Notes: generated by a model from the letters alone, not told the origin. DNA of 64,000 bases from Rhipidocladum racemiflorum (GCA_036346355.1 CM070570.1:868001-932000); one strand, 5' to 3'. Counted from the stretch's first letter, positions 11,900 to 23,935 are shown. Numbers and translations are program-made.

Positions 11900-13528
11900 A
11901 TTGCACAAACCGAGGATTACGAGCAGATACCCGAGCAAAATCCTCGAGGAGGATGACGGTGAGGCTCCTAGGAGGAGCAAGAGACAAAGGATGGTTAAAT
12001 CCTTTGGTAATGATTTCACTGTGTACCTTGTGGATGATACTCCCACCTCTATTTCGAAGCTTATGCATCTTACGATGCAGACATCTGGAAGGAGGCAGTC
12101 AGTAGTGAGATGGATTCTATTCTGCCTAACGGAACTTGGGAGCTCACAGAAGCGCCTTATGGTTGCAAACTTGTGGCTTGTAAGTGGGTGTTCAAAAAGA
12201 AACTAAGGCTGATGGTACTATTGAAAAGTACAAGGCTAGACTTGTGGCTAAGGGTTATACGCAAAAGGAAGGAGAGGATTATTTTGATACTTATTCACTG
12301 TTGCTAGGATCACAACCATCTGGGTACTTTTATCCTTGGCTGCCTCTCATGGTCTCATTGTCCATCAAATGGACGTGAAGACAGCTTTTTCTTAATGGAG
12401 AGCTAGATGAGGAGATCTACATGGATCACCAGATGGATTTGTGCTACCGGACATGAGAGCAAGGTGTGTAAGTTATCAAATCTCTTTATGGCCTTAAACA
12501 AGCACCTAAACAATGGCATGAGAAGTTCGATAGAACATTGACACAAGTCAAGCCACTGTGAAACGGCGACAAGTGTGTGTATTATCGCCATGGTGGGGGT
12601 GAGGGAGTTATTCTGTGCCTATATGTGGATGACATTTTGATCTTTGGAACAAACCTTCTTTGTGATTAATGAGGTCAAGTCTTTCCTGTCTGGAAATTTT
12701 GATATGAAAGATCTCGGAGAGGCTGACGTGATCTTGAACATCAAGTTAGTCAAAGGTGAGGATGGGATTAGTCTTTCTCAATCCCATTATGCGGAAAAGG
12801 TTTTGAGTCGGTTTGGCTATTCGGATAGCAAGCCTTCTCCAACACCTTATGATCCAAGTGTGATTCTTCGGAAAAACAAGAGAATTGCTAGAGATCAAAT
12901 GAAATACTCTCAGATCATTGGATCTCTCATGTACTTGGCTAGCGCAACAAGGCACGATATCTCATTTGTCGTAAGCAAATTGAGCGATTTACTTCTAACC
13001 CGGAGATGATCATTGGCGTGCACTTTCGAAAGAGTTATGCGTTACTTGGTGGAGTACAAGAAATTATGGAATACACTATACCGGTACCCTTCAAGACTAG
13101 AGGGTTATAGTGATTCAAATTGGATCTCTCGATGTCGATGAGATTAAGGCCACCGGTGGATATGTGTTTACACTTGGTGGGGGCGCTGTCGTGGAGGTCT
13201 TGCAAGCAGACTATTTTGACACGGTCAACCATGGAGGCAGAATTGATCAGATTGGATACGACCAACTGTTGAGGCGTAATGGCTACGTGAACTCTTGATG
13301 GATCTTAGGTGGTTGAAAAACCAATACCGGCCATTCTTATGAATTGTGACAATCAAACAGCTTATTGTTAAAGTGAACAGTTCTAAAGATAACTTGAAAT
13401 CCTCAAGACATGTGAAAAGACGTTTGAAGTCCACAGAAATTGAAAAACTCCGAGTGATAGCATTGGATTATATCCAGGCGGCTAAAAACCTGGCAGATCC
13501 CTTCACTAAAGGGCTATCACGAATGTGA
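11900..13528 (+). pseudogene. copia reverse transcriptase and RNase H (degenerate)
   Basis: Pieces in order: SILPNGTWELTEAPYGCKLV (12112-12170), KARLVAKGYTQKEGEDYFDT (12229-12290), LCLYVDDILIFGTN with the YVDD catalytic box (about 12613-12655), then a 121-codon open stretch with FDMKDLGEADVILNIKL and SQIIGSLMYLASATRHDISF, and the RNase H end AKNLADPFTKGLS (13485-13520). The copia signature is clear, but at least four frame changes occur. Confidence 0.8.
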
Positions 13529-14125
13529 TAGATAACGCATCAAAGGAACTAGGCATGAGACCCATGTGAGTTATACCATAGCGGTAACCCAACCTATGTG
13601 ATCGGAGATCCCGTGAATTAGGACACAGGAAAAACAAGCTCTTGGTTAAGCTGGAGGAGAGTAATTTTCTAACTAGTTCCAAGTGAAGATGCAATACTCT
13701 CGAAATCTGTATGGCAGGTTGGCTTTTGCCTTAATGTGTTCTGTTGGCTTTATTTAGCGAAGATGTCATCGCATGCAGAGCATCTTGAAAGAACACACCT
13801 ATATGAGATTGATCGTTGAAAGTCGCAGCCTATGAGACTTGGGTAATCTCTAATAATCTCATGAAGAGACCATGGAGTACGACTTATATGCTCCACCCGA
13901 GGGGTAGCCTATTGGCGACCTAGTATCGCCTAAGGCTCTAAATGAAACTTCGATTGCACAAAACTTGCAATTCAAGGCTTAGTCCATTGTTCAAGTTGTG
14001 GCTGAGTGTAATTTGGAGTCCTAGGTGCAATTCAAGGCATAGTCCATTGTCACCGAAACGCTGGTATATAAACAGCTTTGGAATAGGCAAAACTGTCAGT
14101 GGGACTTTGAGATCTGGTGGGGGAT
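13529..14125 (+). other. copia 3' untranslated region and polypurine tract
   Basis: Non-coding sequence between the RNase H stop and the 3' LTR. A purine tract GGTGGGGGA (about 14116-14124) immediately precedes TGTTGG, as expected of the plus-strand priming site. No gene was seen in it. Confidence 0.6.
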
Positions 14126-15342
14126 TGTTGGATTATTTGGGCCAAGCCCATTTAATTGAGACAATAAATCCTAGAAAATCTCAAAGGCCCACCTCATGAA
14201 GAGGCATGTGCACTAGCAATAGTACCACATTGCTAGCCTAAAGTGGTGAACACTAGTTTAAATAGTGAAGTGTGCTCCACCATGGTAGAACCATGTGGAG
14301 AAAGGGAGAAAGAATACACACGCGCGCCGCTTCTCGCCTCGCCGGCCGGGCTCGGGCTCGGGCTCTGCACGGGAGAGGCGCTGGCGCTGTGGCGCGGGTG
14401 TGCGACACTGCATGAATGGTCCGCCGAACCGGTCCAAGGCTTTGCGTGAGGCGCAGCCTCCTTTGCGCTTTATTCTTTTGCTACTCGGATCGTCACGGTT
14501 GCAGAAGGGATAAGGAAACCGTAACCGACTCCGTAATAGACTCCGATCGTGGCACGTCTTCGAGTCGTGTTCGGTTACGGACTGTTACCAGGCTATTCCT
14601 TTATATACTGCGCTGCTGCCGTCCAGAAGAGTACAATACACACCACGTCTAGGCTTTTGCTATTCAGAAAAACTAAAAAACGGTATACCGTTGCAACGGT
14701 ATACCTCTGAAACTCATGAAACTTATGATTTTTTGCACTGAAACTCATGAAACTTAGCACTAAAAACTGATAAAACATGAAACTGATGAAACTAAACACT
14801 GAAACTCATGAAACCAGCACTGAAACTGATAAGTTTCATAAGTTTCATGGCTATACCGTTGCAACGGTATACCGTTCCCTAGTCACTCTCTTTGCTATTT
14901 TCCTCTCGCTGCGCCGCCATCAAGTCTGCCCCGTCCGTCTGCGGCGTGCACCAAATAACGGAAAGCGAGTCTCGAAACCGTCCGTCCTCGCGTTCTTGCA
15001 CCGGGAGAGGACGAATCAGGTTTTTGGGAAGCGCTCAGCGCGACTACTTTCACGTCACCGTCACGGCTCGTCTTCCTCGACGTTCAGGAGCGGCTGCTCG
15101 GCATCGCGCTCGACTGCGGCGCGCTTCCGTCTTCGGCACTGTACGCGCTACAACGACTACTGCTCCATCTGCACACGAACAGTACGTTACAATGTTTCTA
15201 CTGTTTATTTTCAACCTATTGATTGTGAGCACATTAGATGGATATATGTGTAGTCTTCTAGCATATGCATCTAGTCAATCACATGTTGTTCATGATTTAC
15301 TTTTGGATTAAATTAAACCTAAATGTGCCTTTATTTCTAACA
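14126..15342 (+). repeat. 3' LTR of the copia element
   Basis: Starts TGTTGGATTATTTGGG after the polypurine tract and ends TTTCTAACA. It aligns along its length with the solo LTR at 40437-41312, including a TTTATATA box near 14599. It is longer because it contains a 226-bp MITE plus its 9-bp duplication. Its right end lies inside the coding sequence of gene G. Confidence 0.85.
14665..14890. mobile_element. Mutator-type MITE inside copia LTR, 9-bp TSD
   Basis: Flanked by direct repeats TTTGCTATT (14656-14664 and 14891-14899). The termini are imperfect inverted repeats of about 40 bp, each holding the 12-mer ACGGTATACCGT twice around TGCA. The interior is made of CTGAAACTCATGAAAC-like repeats. 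The related solo LTR at 40437 lacks it (40820-40835), so it is a true insertion. Confidence 0.8.
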
Positions 15343-16004
15343 ACGACATCTGCATAGCTTAAGTTGGCATACTCTGGCGCCGCAGTGTACCTCCGCGGGC
15401 CACCCAAAGGAGACACGGCTAGGTATCCACAAGACGGCTCGAGGTTCTCAGTATAATAAGATCCTAGGCCAGTCAACACGTAGACGAAAGAATAGCTGGT
15501 GCTCAGGCAAGCGACAGGCCTGTACATACCATTGTTCTTTATTTTCTGCGAGCATCTAACGAAGGTAGCCCACGAATCTGTAGCAGGCTCAAAGTCGACT
15601 ACGATGCTGTGGCCTAAGAACTCGTACCAATAAGGAAGCCGACTCCACCGAGGAAGAGGGCAACTACTGTTGTTGTTGTTGTATAGATCCAAGTCGGCGT
15701 CGACAACCCAGAAGGTCGAGGAGTCACCCCGGTTGATTCTGGTCACGTAGTATGTTGCGTCGTCGATGCGAATTGTAGCCTTACTGTCGCTGCAGAGCAG
15801 CTCGTAAGCGCGGGAACCGCACCCAGGTGGATCGCCTGGCTGACGAAATGGGGACGATACGCTTCCAAGAGAAAGAAGGACAGCCATGCCGATGATGTGT
15901 CGCCCTTGAACGTGGTGGTCTGCAACGAGAACTACAAGCACGCACAAGGTAGCTAAGGCTTGCCGCTGGGCAGTAGAACGATGAAATGCACCAGGCATCG
16001 CCAT
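15343..16004 (-). pseudogene. gene G: Lr10-like receptor kinase ectodomain, cut by copia
   Basis: The minus-strand frame starts MAMPGAFHRSTAQ at 16004 with a hydrophobic signal peptide (ALATLCVLVVLVAD). It continues with a GUB_WAK-type extracellular domain: GDPPGCGSRAYELLCSDSKA, DATYYV, NNSSCPLPRWSRLP, FVRCSQKIKNNGMYRPVACL, EPSCGYLA. It aligns with gene D (about 32655-33353) but has diverged around HIIGMAVLL, where the CxxFSCG cysteines of D are missing. After SYADVV the frame runs directly into the copia LTR. Transmembrane and kinase exons would lie to the left, beyond the retrotransposons. It therefore cannot encode a full receptor here. Confidence 0.8.
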
Positions 16005-16571
16005 GCATGGTAGGCTGGCCTGCTCGCAAGACCTAGACGGATGAGACGCCTGGTTTGGAACTCAATGGTGGCACGAAATGTATTCGTCCTTGGAACTGGA
16101 AGTTTGGACTTTCTTGCCCTGAGAGGACTGAACGGCAGACGTTCTTCATTTTTTTTTCTTCCCGTTATTAATTGCAGATGCGACAGGACTGAACGGCAGC
16201 AAGTCTGCAGTCGCACTCAAATTACTATAATATTTTGGACCCCATAGTTGACGGCATTGTTGGTCAGTCCAAGCCTTGAGCTGGTTCCACGCAGCTGCCA
16301 TTGACTAACGACGTCCCTAGCTACTCTCTAGTCTCTACGTACGGAAGCTGACAACCATCACCCCAAATGTTCAGGCATCAATTACAGTAGTTGTTTTTGT
16401 TTATGTACGACTGCATTTGATTGAACAAGTCGCCACGACCCAATTAACAACACGAGTAAGTCAAATGCGCTAATTTTTTTGACTAGCAAACCAAACCATT
16501 TATGTACGACTAAGAACATGTTTTGTTTATGGCCTTTTTGCCTCCAATTCCATTCTTTAATAACTTCAGTT
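16005..16571. other. 5' flank of gene G
   Basis: Upstream region of G on the minus strand. Positions 16015-16310 match 59676-60110, the flank of other D-type relics. Positions 16340-16571 have an inverted partner at about 27260-27720. Similarity to the A/B duplication begins abruptly at 16572, marking a rearrangement junction. No coding sequence was seen. Confidence 0.6.
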
Positions 16572-17220
16572 CAGGTCCTTTGGTGCTCTCAGCTAAGGGA
16601 GGAGTCCTGACTATTACAGAGCTATGCTCATCACAAGAGACTAAGGATTTACCAATTTAGCTGATACCATTAATAACAATATCATATGGTAGTAATGAAG
16701 TAGGATTTGAAACAGATTTATGTAAAATTGTGTTGGTCGAAAGGTTGTGCACCTTTCTCCTAAGGATCTTTGGGGTGATGGAGTTAGATCTTTTTTTTTC
16801 CTAATTAACATACGAACATCTATCATTTTGCATTCCTTTTTTTTGGTTAAGAATTTGTAGCTTCCTTTATGAGTATGAAAGCCCAAAGAACTTGTCCTGA
16901 ACAGTGAACATGTTCTCGTTCGTTCCATACTGTTGATCTATATTTTGCATATGATGTAGAACTGCACTGTGGTGTACGCGTATGAATTAGAGTCCTTTTC
17001 AAAATTTCCAATATTCAGTTAACTAAGAAAGATATTGAAAACTAGAAGATATGTCTGTACATTTTCAAAAAAAATCTAGCAACTATACTTTTGTTGTTAT
17101 TGAAAGAGCTACATCACAATTAAGAAAGTAAAATGCATATAAAATAGTGTGAATTAACCATATATATGGAAATAACTTGAAACTTTTACAAGCGTAAATG
17201 GGGATGTATTTATCAATATA

Positions 17221-18025
17221 CTCCCTCCAAACACAGAAGAGTGACGTTTTGGGATACATGCAATCCAACTTTGCAAACACTGGTTATCAATATTTCTATA
17301 AATATTTAGATTGGACGTATAAAAATGATATGTGTGGATTTGTCTAGAAAAGTACTTCCATAATAATATAATTTTTTAGGTTTTATAAAATAAGAAGTCC
17401 ATATAACACCCTGAACTTCCATCGAAAGTCCATCCAACACCCCGAACTATGAAACTGGACATTTGACCTCTCAAACTTTACAATCCGGTTTAAATAACAC
17501 CCTGAGCCAGTTTTGCATAGTGGTATTGCCCGTATGGCGTAATGTGCGAACATTTTTGCCATGTAGGATGACATGCTGGTCAAATTTGGTCAATGACAGG
17601 TGGGGTCCACATGGGCTTCTCCCCCGCTGGGCTCCCAATCATGCTTCCATGGTTGTCTGTCCCTGTAACTCCCTCCTTCTCTACTTCTATTTGAAAGATA
17701 AGCCCATGTGAGCCTTACTTATCATTCATCTAAACTTGCCCAGTGTGTCATCTTACGTGGCAAAATTGCCCACTCACCACGCCATATGGGCCATACCACT
17801 ATACAAAACCGGATCAGGGTGTTATTTGAACCGGATTACAAAGTTTTAGGGGTCCAATGTGTGGTTTCATAGTTCGGAGTGTCAGACGGACTTTCGAGCA
17901 AAGTTTGGCGTGTTATATGGACTTTTTCCTTTTATAAATGCATTACAATAGAAATTAGTTGCCAAAGTTGCGTTTTGTAGACTATGTCAATGCCCAAAAC
18001 ATCACTCTTTTGAGCCTGGAGGGAG
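17221..18025. mobile_element. Stowaway (Tc1/mariner) MITE, copy in block 1
   Basis: Terminal inverted repeat CTCCCTCC...GGAGGGAG flanked by TA on both sides. Subterminal matches GTGACGTTTTGGG and CCCAAAACATCAC face each other. A 540-bp Mutator MITE sits inside. It lies upstream of exon 2 of kinase A. Confidence 0.8.
17390..17929. mobile_element. Mutator-type MITE nested in Stowaway, block 1
   Basis: Long inverted ends (AAGTCCATATAACACCC facing GTGTTATATGGACTTT, more than 60 bp recognisable) flanked by 9-bp direct repeats TTTTATAAA (17381-17389, 17930-17938). The interior is CCACATGG/CCATGTAGG-rich and non-coding. Confidence 0.8.
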
Positions 18026-18366
18026 TACCACTTAATATTTGAGATTTTGCATACGTGTGAAGCTAACAAAAGCACACCCCATATCCATTTCTCAGAACCA
18101 ATTAGAACTTAACCACTCAATAATTAAGATCCGGTAAGCATGAAGCTAGCAGGAACGCACCCTATAGCCCTTTTTTTAGTACCAACAAGAAGTTAAAAAT
18201 ACATTGTACTCAATATTTGAGATCTACCACACATGAAGCTCGCCTGAGCTATACCATTTCAAAAGCCACTTAAAACTCATGTAGCAATTAATAGATTGTA
18301 AGCTGTATATTTCTTTAAGAAGGGATCACATTTTTTGTTTCCTAATTCTGTTTTTGCTATTTGCAG

Positions 18367-19639
18367 GTTCACATGTCATACTCATTGCAGGTAATACTAC
18401 GATTCAAATATTTCCAATATGCATAAAATTATTATTGCTTAGTAACTCTCATGCTGCCTTATTCCCATAAGAAACAGTGAGTTTAGTTCAAGAAAAACAT
18501 GTGACATTAAGTGGTGCCTTTTTGTCCGGACAAAACTTGACAATTTCCTTTCTGTTATTTTTCCAGCAACATCATCTATAGCCACATTTGTAGTTCTTTC
18601 CTTGGTGGTGGCCACCGCGCTCTATCTCTCTTTGAAGTCAAGATATGATGAGGAGATAAATTTGAAGGTTGAAATGTTTCTAAAGATATATGGTACATCA
18701 AAACCCACAAGGTACACTTTCTCTGAAGTCAAGAAGATAGCGAGACGGTTCAAGGATAAACTAGGCCAGGGTGGATTTGGAAGTGTATACAAAGGTGAGC
18801 TACCAAACGGAGTGCCTGTGGCAGTCAAGATGTTAGATAACCCTACAGGAGAGGGGGAAGAATTCATCAATGAAGTTGCAACCATCGGACGAATCCACCA
18901 TGCAAATATTGTTCGCCTCCTGGGCTTTTGTTCTGAAGGAACAAGACGCACGCTTATTTATGAATTCATGCCTAACGAGTCATTGGAGAAATACATATTC
19001 ACACATGAATCTGATATTTCCCGAGTACTCGTGTTACCAAACAAAATGCTAGACATTGCTTTAGGCATTGCCCGAGGAATGGAGTACCTACATCAAGGGT
19101 GCAACCAGCGCATCCTCCACTTCGACATCAAGCCTCACAACATCTTGCTGGACTACAACTTCAATCCCAAGATTTCTGACTTTGGCCTTGCAAAGCTGTG
19201 CGCAAGGGACCAAAGCATCGTCACGTTGACCGCAGCAAGAGGCACAATGGGCTATATTGCACCGGAACTATATTCTCGGAACTTTGGGGGGATATCATAC
19301 AAGTCAGATGTGTACAGTTTTGGCATGCTGGTGTTAGAAATGGTGAGTGGAAGGAGGAACTCAGACCCAAGTATTGAGAGAGAAAACGAGGACTACCTCC
19401 CAGAGTGGATCTATGAGAAAGTAATCAATGGGCAGGACTTGGTGCTTACTGGAGAAATTACAGAAGAAGAGAAACAAACGGTGAGACAGCTGGCCATTGT
19501 GGCACTATGGTGCATTCAGTGGAACCCAAAAAACAGGCCCTCCATGACAAAGGTGGTAAACATGTTAACAGGGAGGTTGCAGAATCTACAGATGCCTCCT
19601 AAACCTTTTGTCTCATCTGCAAGTGATCCTAAGCCGTAA
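18367..19639 (+). CDS. kinase A: Lr10-like transmembrane kinase lacking an ectodomain exon
   Basis: Two exons are seen: a 24-nt exon (18367-18390, after TTTGCAG and before GTAATA) and the kinase exon (18567-19639, after TTCCAG). Together they encode a transmembrane helix (SHVILIAATSSIATFVVLSL...) and a full Ser/Thr kinase domain: GQGGFG loop, VAVKML lysine, catalytic loop LHFDIKPHN (non-RD), SDFGLAK, APE, VYSFGMLVLEM. About 96% identical to B over the last 345 residues. The ectodomain exon present in B (34393-35185) has no counterpart upstream: duplication similarity stops at 16572 in intron sequence, and G-type DNA follows. The first ATG of the kinase exon is at 18675 (MFLKIYG). A is either a cytosolic kinase from an alternative first exon or a pseudogene with an undamaged kinase frame. 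Confidence 0.75.
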
Positions 19640-20565
19640 AATATCGAGAACATATAACGACCATAGTTTACTACATGTTTGGAAGATATACTTTGACCAC
19701 GTGTTGTATGTTATTTCCAAGCATCAACTAGCATGTAGAGTATATTTTTATAATTCTACTCCATTATCGGTGATGATGTAATACCATCGATTAGCGACAT
19801 ACCACACCGGATTTGTATGCAATTTAATACTTTCAAGTACAAGAGTTTGTTAATTACCTTATTCTGTCGCTTCATTGATTTATCTGCACTCTTCATGTTT
19901 TGTATTCCTCACTGAACACCTCGCTCCCCAGTAAGGTGTTCTCTCTGTTGCCCAGTCCATTCAACGGGTCAGTATATGGTGGAAATCTCACAAGAGGATC
20001 CTGTAACGAATCATGCCATGTTTATTGCTAGGTAGTACATATCTACACTGTGGATGAATCGATGGGCATGCCTATTATAAAATTTGATTAAAAACAAAGG
20101 CAAAGCAAAGCAGAGCAATAGGATTACCAGGGCAGCGGACTTGCAGTCCAAAATGATGCCGGTGGATGCACCCAGCGGCAAGCAGTGGGGCCACCCAGGG
20201 GAGGGCGACGGCAGCGCGGCGCTTGGGCGGCAACGCGTTGCCAGCTGCGTGGAAACAGTGAAAGAGCTCGGGTGGTCGGGAAACAGCCGCAAATGGCGAT
20301 ACCGCCGCCGCCCGCCGGGTTGTGCGTGATGGGAGGAAGGGGATGCTCCGTACAAGGCTTCTCTTGTACAAACGGCTCCGCTACTTTTTTTCATGGATCA
20401 ATCTGGGGCCTGGGCCATGAGAGATTGATGTAATGGATCACAGAGGGCCTATGTATCTGGGATTCTGATGATAATGTTCAGGGTTCAGGCATGGGCAGAT
20501 TGGTGAACCAACATGGTGCTATACTGCTATCAACACAGAGACTGAAGCATGCTTCTAGGCTTGGG
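19640..20565. other. 3' flank of kinase A
   Basis: Non-coding and alignable with 39428-41475. It contains the empty site of the solo copia LTR at 20408-20412 (GCCTG once). No gene was seen. Confidence 0.6.
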
Positions 20566-21380
20566 TTGACACCGACGCAATCAATCTAAAGTACTGAAAT
20601 AACCCCAATTTCAAAAGGAATTTAAAATTTTGAATTTATTCAAATTTTATTTGTTCTTTTAGGTTTTTTTTTCGGATTTTTTAGCAATTTGTCAAAAGGG
20701 GAGATTTTGTGTTTTTCACTTTGGCTTTTGTTTATTAAAACCTTTTGATTTCAAAAATTTTTCATGTGAATTGAATGTCAATTGCAAATGTTCGATTCTA
20801 AGTGGTGTTGCCAATGTTTTCATCAAGGGGGGATTGTGAAATCATGTGCTGAAAAATTGGCTTACAATTGAATTTGCAAAAATGTGCTTGTTCATGTATG
20901 ATCATTTGATATACTTGTGATAAGCTTTAGTTAAGTGTTTTGAAGAAACAGAGATTTTGTTGTTGACGCCGGACCGCTTTTCTTCGGTCCGTCATGAATG
21001 TGTTTCTAAGGCAATTGCGTCAGACCAAGTTTCTTAAGAAAAAGTAGGTTTTACATGTACGCCGGACCAAATTTTTTTGAGACAATTGGGAGGAGGGAAG
21101 GGGATCTCCCGTCTCCGCTATTTTTCTCTCGAGAGCTACTAGAGAACGGCGTAATAACATGCTAGGTCAATAAGTGCGCCGCGCGTGAACAAAAAGACGA
21201 ATTTGTATTTTTTTCGGAGAAATGATCTGGACGTAAGGGATGGAGACATGCTTGTTATTTTTTTAGACCTGAGCGCTACCCTTAAAAATTAGAAAATGGC
21301 TCGTTCGAGATCCGTATTTAATGGGAGTTTTTTCCCCGTGAAGTAACGAGCGAGAGATCTACATATTATATCTGCACAGG
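20566..21380. repeat. AT-rich dispersed repeat between kinase A and chromovirus
   Basis: No gene is visible. Positions about 21150-21360, read on the minus strand, resemble 57600-57830 (shared CTCCCATTAAATACG, CTCCGAAAAAAATA and CGTTACTT words), so this is a family dispersed in the window. A GGACCG...CGGTCC pair occurs at 20970-20990. Confidence 0.45.
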
Positions 21381-21382
21381 GA

Positions 21383-23566
21383 GTGGTAGCCAATCCTCAC
21401 AAACTCCGGGCCATCGCTGACTGGGCAGCTCCGACATCGGTCTCGGCCCTGCGCAGTTTTATGGAGCTTGCAGGCTATTATCGCCGGTTTATCAAACAGT
21501 ATGCCACCATTGCGGGACCACTAACCACCTTGCTTCGTCGACAAGGGTTTCATTGGACTTCGGACGCAGAACGAGCATTCCAGCAGCTCAAAGAAGCCCT
21601 ACAAATCGGCTCCTGTTCTCCGCTTACCGGATTTCGCTGCCCCCTTCGTGGTTGAATGTGATGCTTCCGGATATGGGGTGGGCGCTGTTATTCAACAGGA
21701 GGGACACCCCATCGCTTATTATAGCCAACAACTGGCCGAGCGTCATCGCAAGCTTGCCGCATATGAAAGGGAACTCATCGGTCTGTCCAAAGCAATCCGT
21801 CACTGGCAACCATATTTGTGGGGTCGTCCCTTTGTGGTGCGCACTGATCATGCTATCCTCAAATTCCTTCTTGAACAGGCCTTGGTCACACCTCCACAAC
21901 AACATTGGCTTAGTAAGCTCATGGGCTATGATTTCTCCGTTGAGTATAAGCCCGGCAAAGCGAATGGAGCTGCAGACGCGTTATCCCGTGCCTTTGATCC
22001 CACTCCAGTATGCGCAGCGATTTCTTGGCCGGCCGAATCAATAACCAACGCTGGCATGAGGCCCTTCGGCAGGATCCAGAAATCCAACAGCGCTGTAGCC
22101 AGGTAACAGCAGCGCCGATGTCAGCAGCGCAACACAAGGGTTCTCCATCCAAGTCTATCACGGGCGCAGGTCACTCGACCGAGGAAGCCACGCCGCCCCC
22201 GTCCATATGGCAGGTTCGGGACGGGCTCCTCTTCAGGGCTGGACAGCTATTTATTTCGGCCACATCTCCTCTCCGTACCCATATAGTGGAGGCCCTTCAT
22301 AATCTCACGCACGAGGGTGTTCACAAGACCCTGCATCACCTCAGAGGTTCTTTCTTTTGGGAGGGTTAACGTTAGACAGTGGAACAATATATTGCCCAAT
22401 GCTCGGTCTGTCTGCAAAATAAAACTAGCTCCTTGTCCCCAGCAGGTCTTCTCCAACCCTTGCGCATTCCTCAACAAATTTGGGCGGATATTTCTATGGA
22501 TTTCATTGTGGGTCTTCCGAGATCTCAATCCATGACAGCAATCATGGTCGTGTTGGATCGTCTCTCCAAATACGCTCATTTCATTGCCTTGAAGCGTCCT
22601 TCGGCGGCCCCAATGGTTGCCAATCTCTTTTTTGACCATGTGGTACGGTTACATGGCATACCAGAGTCCATCGTTTCGGACCGTGATCCGATTTTTACAA
22701 GCGCCTTTTGGCAAGACCTTTTTCAACGATATGGTACTCATCTACTTACTTCGTCGGCCTATCATCATCAAACTGACGGACAAACAGAAGTTGTCAATCG
22801 AACCGTCGAGATGTATCTTCGTTGTTTGGTAGCAGACAATCCGTCCACTTGGGTTAAATGGCTTCCTTGGGCAGAATTCTGTTATAACACTTCTTATCAT
22901 TCGGCCCTCCGCATGACTCCATTTGAATTAGTTTATGGTCGCGAACCTCCCAGCTTACTTCCATATACACAAGGTGCGTCGGTCATGGACAAGGTCGATT
23001 GCCGGCTCGTCGATCACGACGCCCTCTTGGAGCAGGCTCGTCGTCACCTCCTCAACGCCCAGAATAGAATGAAGCAATATTATGACCATCGACACCGCGA
23101 GGTGGAATTTACGGTCGGCGACTGGGTGTGGCTTCGCCTCCAGCATCATCGACAGCTCTCACTGCGACCAACCGCCCAGACCAAATTGTCTCCACGGTTC
23201 TTCGGCCCCTTTCAGGTAGCAGCTCGGGTCGGCAAGGTGGCATATCGTCTGACCCTTCCAAAGACAGCCCGCCTCCATGATGTATTCCACTTCTCCCTTC
23301 TCAAGGCATTTAAGGGTACTCCACCGACATCTATCCCACCGTTACCTATCGATGTCTCTCCTTCCGACGCTCCAGCACAGCCAGCTCCCCACAGACTTCT
23401 CGCTCAAAGGATTGTCAAAGGACATCGACAGTTCCTTTTTCAGTGGACAGGCGAATCCGAAGACGACACTACTTGGATGGACGCCATTGTGTTCAAGCGT
23501 TCTTATCCAGACTTCCAGCTTGAGGACAAGCTGGTCGTCGAGGGGAGAGTACTATTGTGGGCCTAG
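21383..23566 (+). pseudogene. chromovirus pol: RNase H, integrase, chromodomain (frameshifted)
   Basis: Segments: LAGYYRRFIKQYATIAGPLT (RT thumb), a frameshift near 21640, then RNase H with VECDASGYGVGAVIQQ, AYERELIGLSKA and RTDHAI. A zinc finger with LTHEGVHKTLHH follows; a stop near 22369 precedes CSVCLQNK. Integrase core: SMDFIVGL, VSDRDPIF and DGQTEVVNRT supply D, D and E. From 22379 to 23566 the frame is open for about 395 codons, ending with a chromodomain (QRIVKGHRQFLFQWTG, TTWMDAIVFKRSYPDFQL). Catalytic integrase residues are intact, but the polyprotein is broken. Confidence 0.85.
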
Positions 23567-23935
23567 ATCGGGTTTATTATAGGAAAAGAGAGAACGGATC
23601 GGCTAAGGTTTGATCTGGGCCAGCTAGGGCCAAGTCTAGTCTGTTTCCTATTAGGTAACCGTTTTGATTCCTATTAGGTAACCGTTTTGAGTCAGGAGTC
23701 TAATCCTTGTATTGAGGAATAAACCTATATAAAGGAAGAGGAAATAAAGAAGAGGGACACGTTTTGATTGTTCCAAACCCCAATCCCAGGCGCTGCCGTC
23801 GAGAACCGGCCGGTGGCGTCGTACCGCCAACTATCCGGGCGCGGCTGCCGCCAGGCGCCGACCCCTTCCTGTCATTTCGGGCTCTGGCCTGGGACCAGTC
23901 ATACCAGCGAGAACACTCACAACATCATGTCAACA
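23556..23935 (+). repeat. probable 3' LTR of chromovirus
   Basis: Starts TGTGGG after a purine tract and ends CAACA. It contains a TATATAAAGG box (about 23727) and a direct repeat CCTATTAGGTAACCGTTTTG twice (about 23645-23690). No partner LTR is in the window, so the bounds are tentative. Confidence 0.45.

Larger units (their letters stand above)
9961..15342 (+). mobile_element. Ty1/copia LTR retrotransposon, 5' part lost or outside window
   Basis: Plus-strand order gag, integrase, reverse transcriptase, RNase H and 3' LTR (14126-15342), which is the copia order. Every domain carries stops or frameshifts, so the copy is old. Its left side is replaced at 9960 by gypsy element 1; the missing 5' LTR and start of gag would lie left of the window if that element simply inserted. 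On the right its 3' LTR ends inside the ectodomain exon of gene G. The solo LTR at 40437-41312 is the same family. Confidence 0.85.
16572..20565 (+). repeat. segmental duplication block, copy 1 (holds kinase A)
   Basis: Near-identical to 36322-41475: same intron sequence, same Stowaway and Mutator MITEs at matching positions, same 24-nt exon, same kinase exon and same 3' flank. Differences are small indels, a 77-bp tandem duplication and a solo LTR present only in copy 2. The block begins within what is intron 1 of gene B, so exon 1 was not included. Confidence 0.85.
21381..23935 (+). mobile_element. Ty3/gypsy chromovirus, 5'-truncated
   Basis: Plus-strand pol from the thumb of reverse transcriptase through RNase H, integrase and a C-terminal chromodomain, then a purine tract (AGGGGAGAG, 23541-23549) and an LTR-like segment with TATATAAAGG. 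Gag, protease and the YVDD part of reverse transcriptase are missing, so only the 3' part remains. The chromodomain after integrase defines a chromovirus. Confidence 0.8.

Noticed and set aside
14593..14799. Small minus-strand protein in the copia LTR
   Set aside because: Lies over the MITE and LTR; repetitive Phe/Ser-rich translation of a non-coding repeat.
17390..17711. Small frames within the Mutator MITE
   Set aside because: Both copies lie in a non-coding MITE and the frames differ between copies.
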